From CAVSWN01 sp046728115 (lineage in GTDB: Bacteria > Acidobacteriota > Vicinamibacteria > Vicinamibacterales > CAVVIG01), in NCBI GenBank assembly GCA_046728115.1, contig JBKPDW010000320.1, forward strand, positions 1 through 38,395: a DNA stretch of 38,395 nucleotides, read 5' to 3'. The notes below the pieces were generated by a model that did no database searches, was not told the origin of the DNA, and saw only the letters and a list, made by a program, of their open reading frames with translations. The position numbers and the translations under genes were made by a program. Shown here one piece after another: positions 8,331 to 17,088 of this stretch; position 1 is the first letter of the stretch; every line of letters begins with the position of its first letter.

Positions 8331-8534
8331 GAGCAATGCACGCCCGCCGAAGGCCTGGTCCTCCTCGAGCAATACATCCTGCCGACACTCGAACTGTGCC
8401 AGCAACTGGCCAACGACCAGCGCATCCTCGCCGGCGGGCCGGTCAGCGGCGCGATCGGCCTGGCGTTCGTCATCCGAGCGGACTCCGCTCCGGAGATCGA
8501 CGCCATCGGGCTCCGCGAATTCTCCGCGGAGTAA
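8331..8534 (+). pseudogene. Fragment of a muconolactone-isomerase/YCII-like protein
   Basis: In frame from 8331 the sequence reads PAEGLVLLEQYILPTLELC, then an acidic helix, then ILAGGPVSGAIGLAFVIRADS, ending EFSAE before the TAA at 8532-8534. The LEQ..LPTLE and LAGGPVSGAI.LAF..RADS pattern is what I recognise from small muconolactone delta-isomerase-like ferredoxin-fold proteins. There is no in-frame ATG, GTG or TTG just upstream, and the usual C-terminal strand is replaced by an unrelated short tail, so both ends look truncated. The 3' end overlaps the antisense membrane-protein gene. Family recognition is from memory and moderate. Confidence 0.45.
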
Positions 8535-8799
8535 TGACCGCTGCTAGTCCAGTCCCGAGCAGCAAGACCACACCCGGGATGAACAGCGCGATCATCGGTG
8601 GTGACGCTTGTGCTAATTCGATACCGATGGCATTTGCCACCGCGACTACGACAGCAACAACAAGGTAGCCGACCGCCGCAACAAGCACGACGACCACTCG
8701 GCGCCGCTCGCTCCAGTTTGCAAAAGACAACAGCCACGCCAGCATAGGGAGGCGCCAGTCGCTTGCGGGCCAGCCATCAGGTGACACTGTGTGCTCCAT
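8470..8799 (-). CDS. Hypothetical two-helix membrane protein
   Basis: The 109-aa frame has a basic patch (SERRR), a long hydrophobic segment RRVVVVLVAAVGYLVVAVVV and a second one, MIALFIPGVVLLLGTGLAAVI, followed by a very basic tail (TPRRIRGARWRR) that would sit in the cytoplasm by the positive-inside rule. No domain is recognised. A later in-frame ATG (MLAWLLSF) is another possible start, and no good ribosome-binding site is seen for either. Its 3' part overlaps the antisense fragment at 8331-8534, which weakens one of the two calls. The hydrophobic pattern argues that this is a genuine gene. Confidence 0.45.
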   Translation of the reverse strand: MEHTVSPDGWPASDWRLPMLAWLLSFANWSERRRVVVVLVAAVGYLVVAVVVAVANAIGIELAQASPPMIALFIPGVVLLLGTGLAAVITPRRIRGARWRRSPERSPLG

Positions 8800-9058
8800 G
8801 TGGGGTCGTTTTTGCAGCAGGTGTCGACCTCAGCCTGCAACCAGATGAGACTCCTTCGACGCCCCGTACAGGTTCAGGCGCCTTCACGCATGAACTGCTT
8901 CGCGTCGTGAGCCGTTGTCACCGCGTCATCGTGATGATGCCGGCCTTTGCCGACGGCAGGTCGAGGCGTGAGCGAGGGATCAGGCGTGTTCATGGCTCGT
9001 CGGCCTGGAGCAGGCTAGCGTGCGTTCGATTGCCGTTGCGTTTGAGCATAGATGGGAG
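8800..9058. other. Stretch without a confident gene
   Basis: Short overlapping open frames only, without domains. Together with 9239-9507, which is equally empty, this makes a low-density zone on both sides of the interrupted zinc-ribbon gene. Confidence 0.45.
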
Positions 9059-9238
9059 TCACTTGCGAGGCTTCAGTACATCCTCGCGTAAGTGCCCCTC
9101 ATCATCGAGCCAGAATCGCCCATGCTCGCGGCATCGGTAGACGATGCCCGAACCGCTCACGAGCGCCAGGGCCGCCAACTGGCGGCCGCAATAGGGTCAG
9201 TTCTGCGGAGGCGGAGCGGAATCGGTTTGAGCCCTCAT
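9059..9238 (-). pseudogene. Small zinc-ribbon-like gene with in-frame TGA (nonsense pseudogene or selenoprotein candidate)
   Basis: From the ATG at 9238 the frame reads MRAQTDSAPPPQN, then TGA (9199-9197), then PYCGRQLAALALV, a short linker, and YRCREHGRFWLDDEGHLRED to the TGA at 9061-9059. With Cys at the TGA it would be a compact 59-residue protein of the form CPYC-x(n)-CREHG, a classic one-domain zinc ribbon with a WLDDEG strand. The reading frame and base choice stay gene-like on both sides of the TGA, so one base change (TGC to TGA) explains it as a nonsense mutation. A perfect 7-bp hairpin begins 9 nt after the TGA, so selenocysteine insertion is a formal alternative. No Shine-Dalgarno is clear before the ATG, and no selenocysteine machinery is in this window. 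Confidence 0.55.
9170..9187 (-). promoter_or_regulatory. Perfect hairpin just downstream of the in-frame TGA (SECIS-like geometry)
   Basis: On the minus strand GGCCGCC (9187-9181), loop AGTT (9180-9177) and GGCGGCC (9176-9170) form a 7-bp perfect stem. It starts 9 nt after the TGA at 9199-9197, so the loop opens 16 nt after it and has G in its first two bases. This matches the loose geometry of bacterial SECIS elements, but GC-rich coding sequence forms such hairpins by chance, so the assignment is weak. Confidence 0.3.
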
Positions 9239-9507
9239 TCAGCAAACATCACTGCAAAAGTGACTCGAGGAGCACCGGACTGCGGCTGTGCTGATCCACG
9301 CGATTACGAGTACGCGGGCATGCACCCTCATGAGGGGGGCTATTGTAGCGCCTTCCATGTGAAATAACACCGTCCGGAAGTCGCGTCGAGGCCACAGCCG
9401 GAACTGGTGTCGAGGCGTGAGGATGGAACGTGGGAGGATGTCGCGGCACGGCAACCACTGCGACCGTACCGCGATACGAGTGGACGTAGCGGCGGAAGGG
9501 GTTGGTC

Positions 9508-10125
9508 TCAGCGGATCGCTTCGCGGCTGCGTTCGTAAAAGCGGCGCGCCTTTGCGCGATTGCCGCAGCCCTGCATGGTGCACCAGCGGCGGCGTCGATT
9601 GCGACTCGTGTCGAGGAATAGCCAGCCGCATCCCTCCCCGCTGCACTCGTGGATTTGCGTGCGGTTGTCGGACGCCAGCAATTCGGCGCCTGCGAGAACG
9701 ATCGGCCACAACACAGAGTCGAAGGCGTCTCTCTCTTCGCCGACCCACGCCCAGACGAAGCCCGTCCTGTGGAGTACCAGCCGTCGGCGTCGTAAGGCCG
9801 CAGCCAGGAACGCGTTAAGCAGGCGGATGTCGCGCACTGCAGGGCGGGCGTCGTGGCCGGCCGCCGCCAGCACGCGGGCGAGCACCTCCCGCAAGCGCCG
9901 CGCGCGTTGCAGCGACCGCATGGCGCGAGCCTTATCGCGCTGAGCCGCCACCGTCATCGCCCGGACCTCAGCTGGACTCAGCTGCTTCGCGGTTTTCGCC
10001 CAGTCGAGGAGATCCTCGAAGGCGACCAGCAACTCCCTGCGGCGAGTCGGGTCGCCCCGCCAGTCGACCGTATTCACGAAGTCAAGGGCGGGGTGTCCGC
10101 CGATGAGCTCGAACGCCGCAGACAT
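9508..10125 (-). CDS. CGNR zinc-finger / ABATE-domain transcriptional regulator
   Basis: The 205-aa protein has the N-terminal ABATE (putative stress-responsive) domain, opening with the typical GGHPALDFVNTVDWR (residues 8-22), and a C-terminal CGNR zinc finger with four Cys: CSGEGCGWLFLD then WCTMQGCGNRAKARRFYER. The CGNR motif itself is intact in GCGNRAKARR. Such proteins are thought to be DNA-binding regulators. It is divergent from the EamA exporter gene across 89 bases that hold a promoter and repeated TAACC half-sites, so it very likely controls that gene and itself. Start at 10125 (ATG). Confidence 0.92.
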   Translation of the reverse strand: MSAAFELIGGHPALDFVNTVDWRGDPTRRRELLVAFEDLLDWAKTAKQLSPAEVRAMTVAAQRDKARAMRSLQRARRLREVLARVLAAAGHDARPAVRDIRLLNAFLAAALRRRRLVLHRTGFVWAWVGEERDAFDSVLWPIVLAGAELLASDNRTQIHECSGEGCGWLFLDTSRNRRRRWCTMQGCGNRAKARRFYERSREAIR

Positions 10126-10132
10126 GCCCCAG

Positions 10133-10211
10133 TATAACCGATATTGTTGTCTTGACAGGTTAGGCCTGGCCGACCTATCTTCTAACCTGTGTAGTACGTA
10201 TATAAGGTTAT
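10133..10211 (+). promoter_or_regulatory. Divergent promoter-operator with 9-bp palindrome and four TAACC half-sites
   Basis: Toward the exporter gene, TTGACA (10152-10157) and TATCTT (10176-10181) form a sigma-70 promoter with an 18-bp spacer. A perfect inverted repeat, ACAGGTTAG (10155-10163) and CTAACCTGT (10182-10190), brackets the -10 region. Two further half-sites flank it, TATAACC (10133-10139) and AAGGTTAT (10204-10211). An occupied palindrome would overlap both core promoter elements, fitting repression by the adjacent CGNR protein. The site identification is direct; the regulator is inferred from position. Confidence 0.7.
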
Positions 10212-10214
10212 GTC

Positions 10215-11210
10215 ATGATCATCCTCACCGCGCGTGAATTCCTGGCCTTCTTTGCGATCTACGTCATCTGGGGTTCGACGTATCTCGCCATTCGGCACGC
10301 AGTGGAGACGATCCCGCCCTTGTTGACAGCCGGCGTACGTCACCTCATCGCCGGAGTCGTGCTCTACGTGATATTCGTCTGTGTGCGTGGCCGGCGCGTT
10401 CACGTCAGCATGGCCGAATGGCGTGCGAGCCTCGTGGTAGCCGCGCTGTTCTTCCTGATCGGTCATGGAACGCTGCACTGGGCGGAACAAACCGTTCCGT
10501 CCGGCATCGCCGCCCTCCTGGTGGCGACCGAGCCGGTATGGATTGCGATGCTGATGCCATCGGATCTCGGGTCAGGTGTGAGGCTGCGAACGGCGTCCGG
10601 TCTGATAGCCGGTCTGGCTGGGGTTGGACTGCTGGTACCCCGCGAATCGTTCACGGGCGGGTCGCAGCAATTGTGGGGATCGAGCGCCATTCTGGTCGGC
10701 GCGATGTCGTGGGCTCTTGGAGTGCGCTACGCCGCGTCAGCGACGCTACCGCGCGAGCCTTTTGTCCGGGCGGCAACCACGCTGCTATGCGGGGCAGCAT
10801 TGTTGCTCACGGCCAGCGCTGTGACTGGCGAAATAGGACGTGTCGAGGTGCGCGCGATCTCCAACCGTTCGCTCCTTGGCCTCGGCTATCTGATCGTGTT
10901 CGGATCCGTCGTCGCGTTCTCGGCCTATACGTGGTTGCTCGAACGACGCCCGGCGACTCTCGTCGCAACGCACACGTTCGTCAATCCGGTCATCGCGGTT
11001 TTTCTGGGATGGCTGGTCGCTGGGGAGATCCTGACGCCGCGAATTGTCGGGGCCACCGGGCTCATTCTCGTTGCCGTGGTCCTTCTCAAATCCAACTCCT
11101 CGCGACGTGTCGCGGCGAACGCCCAATCCGCCGTCGCCGAGTCCGCTGACGTTCCCAGGACTGATCGGGCGGAGGGCCGGCCCTCCATTGCCGTGCGAGG
11201 CACCACATGA
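10215..11210 (+). CDS. EamA/RhaT-type drug/metabolite exporter (DMT superfamily)
   Basis: The 331-aa product has about ten hydrophobic helices in two EamA repeats. It opens with FLAFFAIYVIWGSTYLAIRH, the standard first-helix signature of DMT exporters (IWGSTYLAI). The second repeat contains WALGVRYAA and ends in the typical NPVIAVFLGWLVAGE motif near residue 265. Members export amino acids, nucleosides or drugs; the substrate here is unknown. AAGG lies before the ATG. The hydrophilic tail of about 35 residues after the last helix is a little long. The gene is divergent from the CGNR regulator, with the operator-like region between. Confidence 0.92.
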   Translation: MIILTAREFLAFFAIYVIWGSTYLAIRHAVETIPPLLTAGVRHLIAGVVLYVIFVCVRGRRVHVSMAEWRASLVVAALFFLIGHGTLHWAEQTVPSGIAALLVATEPVWIAMLMPSDLGSGVRLRTASGLIAGLAGVGLLVPRESFTGGSQQLWGSSAILVGAMSWALGVRYAASATLPREPFVRAATTLLCGAALLLTASAVTGEIGRVEVRAISNRSLLGLGYLIVFGSVVAFSAYTWLLERRPATLVATHTFVNPVIAVFLGWLVAGEILTPRIVGATGLILVAVVLLKSNSSRRVAANAQSAVAESADVPRTDRAEGRPSIAVRGTT

Positions 11211-11423
11211 ACCGGCCGATTGCGATCGTGGGGTTCCCTCAGTAGACGGCAAGCCCGTCACGCTTCAGCGGACGAGTTGCGTGCGCTCCAGGATTGGGAT
11301 CGGTCTTTGAGACGGTGGTGAGCGCCATGTCGGATTCGTTGCCACGTGTGACGCGTTAGCGGCGCTGACGGGCTGATTGCAAACCGCGTCTCTGATTGCT
11401 CGCGTGATCCTCCGTCCGCGAGA

Positions 11424-12212
11424 CTAGTAGGACTTGCACCGTGTCGCGAGCAGACGTGTGGCCGCGTCGATGTCGATGTCCGCGATCAGCAGTCCGGGTT
11501 TACCGTACGGCTGGTAAGCGAGTAGGGTGCCATCCGGTCGCACCACGGCCGATGTGGTTGGCGAACCGCTGCTCGCATAGTTGACGGTGGCAAAAAAACA
11601 GGTGTTTTCCGCAGCACGGCACAAAGCGGCCTTTTCGTGAAATGAGTTTGCCGGGTCGGCGAAGGTCGACGGTCGATAGCTGCCGGTTTCCGCTTCGTGA
11701 AAGTGCGGGTGAAACACCACCTGCGCGCCGCGTTTTGCGGCCCAGCGGACGGTTTCCGGGTAGCGCCACCCTTCGTGACAAATGGCAATACCAAATGTCA
11801 TCGGGCCGGCCTGGAACATGCGGCGTCCCGATCCTGCCGCATAGGTCGCTTCCTCGGATGGATCGATCTGCACTTTGTCCTGGAAGCCCGCACGAGTTCC
11901 ATCTCGGTTGATCACCAGCGCGGACATCACGAGCGCCCCATCAACGAGGCGTTCGGTGCCGAGGATGACCGAGATCCGCGCCTTCGACGCTGCCGCCGCG
12001 ATCGCGGACCATGCGCGTTCGAGGAAGCCCGGATCCGGTGGCGGCAGCTGCCTTGATGCCGTTCGGTAGCCCGGAACGTAGCATTCCGGAAAGCACACGA
12101 GGTCGGCGCGCGCGGTCGCCGCTTCGGCGATGGCGCGTTCAGCCGAAGCGACTGACTGCTCGGGACTCGTCGGGAATTCGATGTTCGCCAGAGCGATATG
12201 AACCGTTGTCAT
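11424..12212 (-). CDS. Carbon-nitrogen hydrolase (nitrilase superfamily amidase)
   Basis: The 262-aa protein hydrolyses a C-N bond of an amide, nitrile or carbamoyl compound in the cytoplasm. The Glu-Lys-Cys catalytic triad is complete: Glu43 in CFPECYVPGY, Lys113 in FQDKVQ and Cys145 in AICHEGWRYPE. The length is typical of the superfamily, and the protein is closer to aliphatic amidases than to true nitrilases in its CHEGWRYPE elbow, though this does not fix the substrate. AAGGA lies five bases before the ATG at 12212. It is divergent from the sigma-54 activator gene across 324 bases. No operon partner is seen downstream. Confidence 0.92.
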   Translation of the reverse strand: MTTVHIALANIEFPTSPEQSVASAERAIAEAATARADLVCFPECYVPGYRTASRQLPPPDPGFLERAWSAIAAAASKARISVILGTERLVDGALVMSALVINRDGTRAGFQDKVQIDPSEEATYAAGSGRRMFQAGPMTFGIAICHEGWRYPETVRWAAKRGAQVVFHPHFHEAETGSYRPSTFADPANSFHEKAALCRAAENTCFFATVNYASSGSPTTSAVVRPDGTLLAYQPYGKPGLLIADIDIDAATRLLATRCKSY

Positions 12213-12536
12213 CTGTTCCTTTGTCTCTTTTTTAGATTAGTAGAGCCCGTTGCGTAATGACGTCGTAAAGCTCCACCTCGACAATGCGTCCGATAAACCG
12301 ACTCAGACTTGTGCCGCATTCGGACGTCGTCCAAAAGTCGTAGCTTTTTCTCCGCACAATGGCCTCTCCTGGCGTCGCGCTGTCGATGGAACGCGCTATC
12401 CGACACCCAGACGATTGCCAGGACCTCTAACGAAGGCGACAGTATTGAAGCGCTGTCTATTTCAGCGTGTCTCATTCGTCGGAGTTCCAGGCGCCATTTG
12501 AACGGAATCGATGGCGGAGAGTTGAAGAGGAAACCG
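12213..12536. other. Divergent intergenic region, nitrilase / sigma-54 activator
   Basis: The 324 bases hold the nitrilase ribosome-binding site (AAAGGA on the minus strand near 12219) and an AT-rich TACTAAT-like box next to it. Toward the activator gene, AGAGGAAACC precedes its ATG. No sigma-54 -24/-12 site, palindrome or small gene was recognised. Confidence 0.5.
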
Positions 12537-14060
<1,524 letters not shown>

Positions 14061-14070
14061 AGCGGACCGG

Positions 14071-14301
14071 TCACCGCACGCGGAGGCTGCACCGCTGCAG
14101 ACGCGGGTGAATCCTCCGCGCCATGGACGGCCACACTTCAGAGTCGCTCCGAACGAGGGCGTCGATCTCGTCCGCGGTCAGGTCATATCCCTGCTCGCGC
14201 AGTTCGACCAGCGTTTCGAACGGGCGCTCGAGGAAACGAAGCCGCAGGTCTTCGTCCGTGAGGAGCCGACCCATCACAAGTTGCACGGTCTTCTGGGACA
14301 T
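14071..14301 (-). CDS. Small RiPP-leader-like protein, copy 2
   Basis: This 76-aa paralogue of the product at 6498-6734 starts MSQKTVQLVMGRLLTDED and ends PRLQRCSLRVR. Both copies keep the spacing of the G-R-L-x-TDE block, the L-R-x-Q-G-x-x-L-T-A-x-E-I block and the terminal LQRxSLR, which argues for a structured small protein under selection. The conserved first residues fix the start at 14301. It is convergent with the intact sigma-54 activator (10-base gap), unlike copy 1, which is in tandem with the deleted regulator. A sigma-54-like site lies at 14316-14330, so close that the transcript would be nearly leaderless. The function is unknown; a RiPP precursor or a small regulatory binding protein are both possible. 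Confidence 0.75.
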   Translation of the reverse strand: MSQKTVQLVMGRLLTDEDLRLRFLERPFETLVELREQGYDLTADEIDALVRSDSEVWPSMARRIHPRLQRCSLRVR

Positions 14302-14315
14302 TGCCTTGTTGGCTG

Positions 14316-14330
14316 GCAATTCGCGCGCCA
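14316..14330 (-). promoter_or_regulatory. Sigma-54-like promoter upstream of peptide copy 2
   Basis: On the minus strand the sequence is TGGCGC-GCGAA-TTGC, one mismatch from TGGCAC-N5-TTGC, with the correct spacing and a leading T. The predicted start is near 14304, only about 3 bases before the ATG, which is awkward for translation and lowers confidence. It is the same motif, at a comparable place, as the site before copy 1. Confidence 0.5.
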
Positions 14331-14482
14331 AGGGATCGAGCGCGAGCGCTGCCCGGCGAAATGGCGGTCGACGCGAGACACCCTGTCTAGCGACACGCAA
14401 TGTGAGCATCCTTGAGCAGCCGATCGCGCGGTGCGATCGATCCGGTCCGCGACCGGACGTCCGCAAATCGGCGGAATTGACG

Positions 14483-16183
14483 ATGGATCCTGCTGGTTGT
14501 TATCTCTCCTGTCTCCTGGATCGAGTCTTGCCCCTGCCATCAGTTCGGATGCCAGCGATCACCTATGCCCCGACCAAGACGACGCTCTGGCTGGGCGCGT
14601 CGAGCGATGCGGTGTCGTTTCCGTGGGCGCGCGGCAGGCTCGCCGTGCTCGCGGTCGCGACCTTCCTTGCCGTGGTCGTCCGGATCGGTGGGCTCGCGAC
14701 TTACGGTCTCAGCCAGGACGAGCTCAATAAGGTCCAGGCGATCGAGCAGTACCGCAGCGGGCAGTTCAGCGCGAACGCCGAACACCCGATGCTGATGAAG
14801 CTCGCGATGTGGGGCAGTGTCGAAATCGCTGGGGCGTGGAACCGCGTCGCATCATCGGATCACAGGATCTCGATCGAGACTGCAGTCCGGCTGCCGAATG
14901 CGATTGCCGGAGCCGCCGTGACCGTGGCCCTGTACGGCGTTGCCGAGCATCTCTTCGGCGGCGCGGCGGCCGTCATGGTGTCGCTCATCTGGGCCTTCGA
15001 CGTCAACGCGATCGCCATCAATCGCATTGGCAAAGAGGACAGCTTTCTCCTGCTGTTTTTTGTGCTGGCTATCTACTGCTACGAACGCGCGAAGCGCATC
15101 GGCGTCGCAGATCTGAGGCGTGCGCAGCGATGGTATACGGCCAGCGGCGCGGCATTCGGCCTGATGCTGGCCTCGAAGTACATGCCGCACTACCTCGGCA
15201 TTTACGCACTCTTCAACGTGGCGGCCGATTCCGATCCGGGCTCCAACAAACCGAATCAGCTTCGCTACTACGGAGCGATGTGCCTGGCGTTTCTGTCGGC
15301 CAACGGGGCAATCCTCCTACCGGCCACCTGGCGGTACCTGGCGAGCTACGTTCACGGCGACCTGCTCGCGCATCACGGCTATCTCTACAACGGCGCGTTG
15401 TACGTGACGAATGTGCCGATATCGCCGCTCGGCGTGCCACCGACGTTCTACCTGCGCTTCCTCGCCACGAAAGTGCCGCTGGTGGTGCTGGGCGCGCTCG
15501 TGCCGGGAGTGATCGAAATGGTTCGCCGGCGGCGCGAGCGAGGGTTCGTCCTTCTGCGCGTGTTCGCCGTCTTCCCGCTGCTGCCGTACTCGTTGATCGC
15601 GGCGAAATTTCTGCGCTACTCGCTGCCGATTCTCGCAACGCTCGATCTGATCGCCGCCGTCGGGCTGGTTTCCGGCATCGGCTGGCTGATGCGCAAGGGC
15701 TGGCTGTCAGCCGCCACGCGGATATCTGTTTCAACGCTCGCGATCGTCGTGTGCGCCGCGGACCTCGTTCTGGCACAGCAGGGCGCTGCGCCGTTCTATT
15801 CGCTGTTTCAGAACGGAATCGGCGCGCGCGTGGATAGAAGGGCATCGGCGTTTCCGGAGGACACGTACGACTACGGCGTCCGCGAAGCGGTCGAGACGAT
15901 CGCGGCCACAGCGGCGCCATCTGCGGCAATCGTGAGCGATGCGGAGGCCGTCGTGTCGTATTACCTGCAGCGCGAGGGACGCCCCGACATCACGGCGCGT
16001 TCGTTGTCGGCCAGCGGTCTGACAACCGGCGCGCCGGAAACATGGGTCATCGTGCAGGACGAGCATATGACGTTCGAAAACCGGTTGCTCGTCGAACAAC
16101 TGCGTACCAGGGAGAAGCCGTGGAAGGAATATCGGGTGGCCGGCACGGTCGCGGCCCAGGTCTTTCGGATCGCGGGGCGATAA
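14483..16183 (+). CDS. GT39/ArnT-type membrane glycosyltransferase
   Basis: The 566-aa polytopic protein would transfer a sugar from a polyprenyl-phosphate donor to a protein or lipid on the outer face of the inner membrane. After the first helix (VLAVATFLAVVVRIGGL) comes the acidic catalytic loop YGLSQDE, the position of the general-base Asp in this GT-C class. About ten further hydrophobic helices follow, then a soluble C-terminal domain from about residue 450. The start is open: ATG at 14483 (GGA about 10 bases upstream) or ATG at 14549 (no clear site, 544 aa). It heads an eight-gene plus-strand operon; the deacetylase starts two bases after its stop. The acceptor is unknown. Confidence 0.85.
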   Translation: MDPAGCYLSCLLDRVLPLPSVRMPAITYAPTKTTLWLGASSDAVSFPWARGRLAVLAVATFLAVVVRIGGLATYGLSQDELNKVQAIEQYRSGQFSANAEHPMLMKLAMWGSVEIAGAWNRVASSDHRISIETAVRLPNAIAGAAVTVALYGVAEHLFGGAAAVMVSLIWAFDVNAIAINRIGKEDSFLLLFFVLAIYCYERAKRIGVADLRRAQRWYTASGAAFGLMLASKYMPHYLGIYALFNVAADSDPGSNKPNQLRYYGAMCLAFLSANGAILLPATWRYLASYVHGDLLAHHGYLYNGALYVTNVPISPLGVPPTFYLRFLATKVPLVVLGALVPGVIEMVRRRRERGFVLLRVFAVFPLLPYSLIAAKFLRYSLPILATLDLIAAVGLVSGIGWLMRKGWLSAATRISVSTLAIVVCAADLVLAQQGAAPFYSLFQNGIGARVDRRASAFPEDTYDYGVREAVETIAATAAPSAAIVSDAEAVVSYYLQREGRPDITARSLSASGLTTGAPETWVIVQDEHMTFENRLLVEQLRTREKPWKEYRVAGTVAAQVFRIAGR

Positions 16184-16185
16184 CG

Positions 16186-17088
16186 ATGCTGCGGCAGCTG
16201 GTCGTCAACGCGGATGACTTCGGCCTGACGGCCGGCGTCAACGATGGCATCGTCGCTGCTTACGACCTCGGGATCCTGACGAGCGCGAGCCTTTTTGCGA
16301 GCGCGAACGCGACCGCCGATGCGATCCTGCGGGCGCGTGCGCGTCCATCGCTCGGCGTTGGCGTCCATCTCACGCTCGTGGACGGTAAGCCGACGCTTCC
16401 ACCCAGCCAGGTACCCACGCTCGTGGCCGAAGATGGACAGTTCCGTCGATCGTGGAAACCGTTCATCGTGGCTTGTCTGCAAGGGCGGGTGTCGCTGGGC
16501 GAGGTGGAGCAGGAACTGAGCGCTCAGATCGAGCGACTCCGCCAGACGGGGCTCACGCTGACGCACCTCGACACGCACAAGCATGTACACGCGTACCCGC
16601 CCGTGTTTGCGATCGTCGGCCGGCTCGCGAGGCGCTTTAGTATTCCTGCCGTGCGGGTGCCGTACGAGCGATGGCTGCCTTACGCGGTCGCGCACGACGG
16701 CAGTGCAGAGGGTCGAACGGCTCGGCGTCAAGCGTGGCTGAACGCGGCAACGTGGCCGTGGGCTCGACGCAACTATCGCGTGGCGGCTTCGCTGGGTCTG
16801 CGGACGCCGCAGCTCATCGGCCTCATTCACACCGGCGTCCTGGATTGGGCAACGCTTCGGACCCTGGTGCATCGCACGAGCCCAGGTGTCACCGAACTGA
16901 TGGTGCATCCGGGGTACGTCGACGCTGCGCTGCGACAGGTGCGTACGCGTCTCGTCGACTCGCGCAGGCAGGAAGTCGTCCTCTTGTCCGGCTTGGAAAC
17001 CCGCGCGCTTCTCGCCGGCGAACGCATCGACCTGGTCCGCCACGATCTCGCTCATCCGGCTAGAAGGAGTTTTCGTCATGTCTCGTAG
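16186..17088 (+). CDS. YdjC/ChbG/HpnK-family carbohydrate deacetylase
   Basis: This 300-aa protein should remove an acetyl group from an N-acetyl sugar or glycolipid using one metal ion. The family signature VVNADDFGLT gives the metal and catalytic Asp pair (Asp10, Asp11). His61 (GVHLTL) and the THLDTHKHVH segment (His131 and His135 in my count) complete the site. The C-terminal TELMVHPGYVD motif is also typical. It begins 2 bases after the glycosyltransferase stop, and its end overlaps the GT2 gene by 11 bases, so the three are translated together. By context it likely acts on a lipid-linked sugar or its product. HpnK of hopanoid synthesis is in the same family, but no hopanoid genes are present here. 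Confidence 0.9.
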   Translation: MLRQLVVNADDFGLTAGVNDGIVAAYDLGILTSASLFASANATADAILRARARPSLGVGVHLTLVDGKPTLPPSQVPTLVAEDGQFRRSWKPFIVACLQGRVSLGEVEQELSAQIERLRQTGLTLTHLDTHKHVHAYPPVFAIVGRLARRFSIPAVRVPYERWLPYAVAHDGSAEGRTARRQAWLNAATWPWARRNYRVAASLGLRTPQLIGLIHTGVLDWATLRTLVHRTSPGVTELMVHPGYVDAALRQVRTRLVDSRRQEVVLLSGLETRALLAGERIDLVRHDLAHPARRSFRHVS

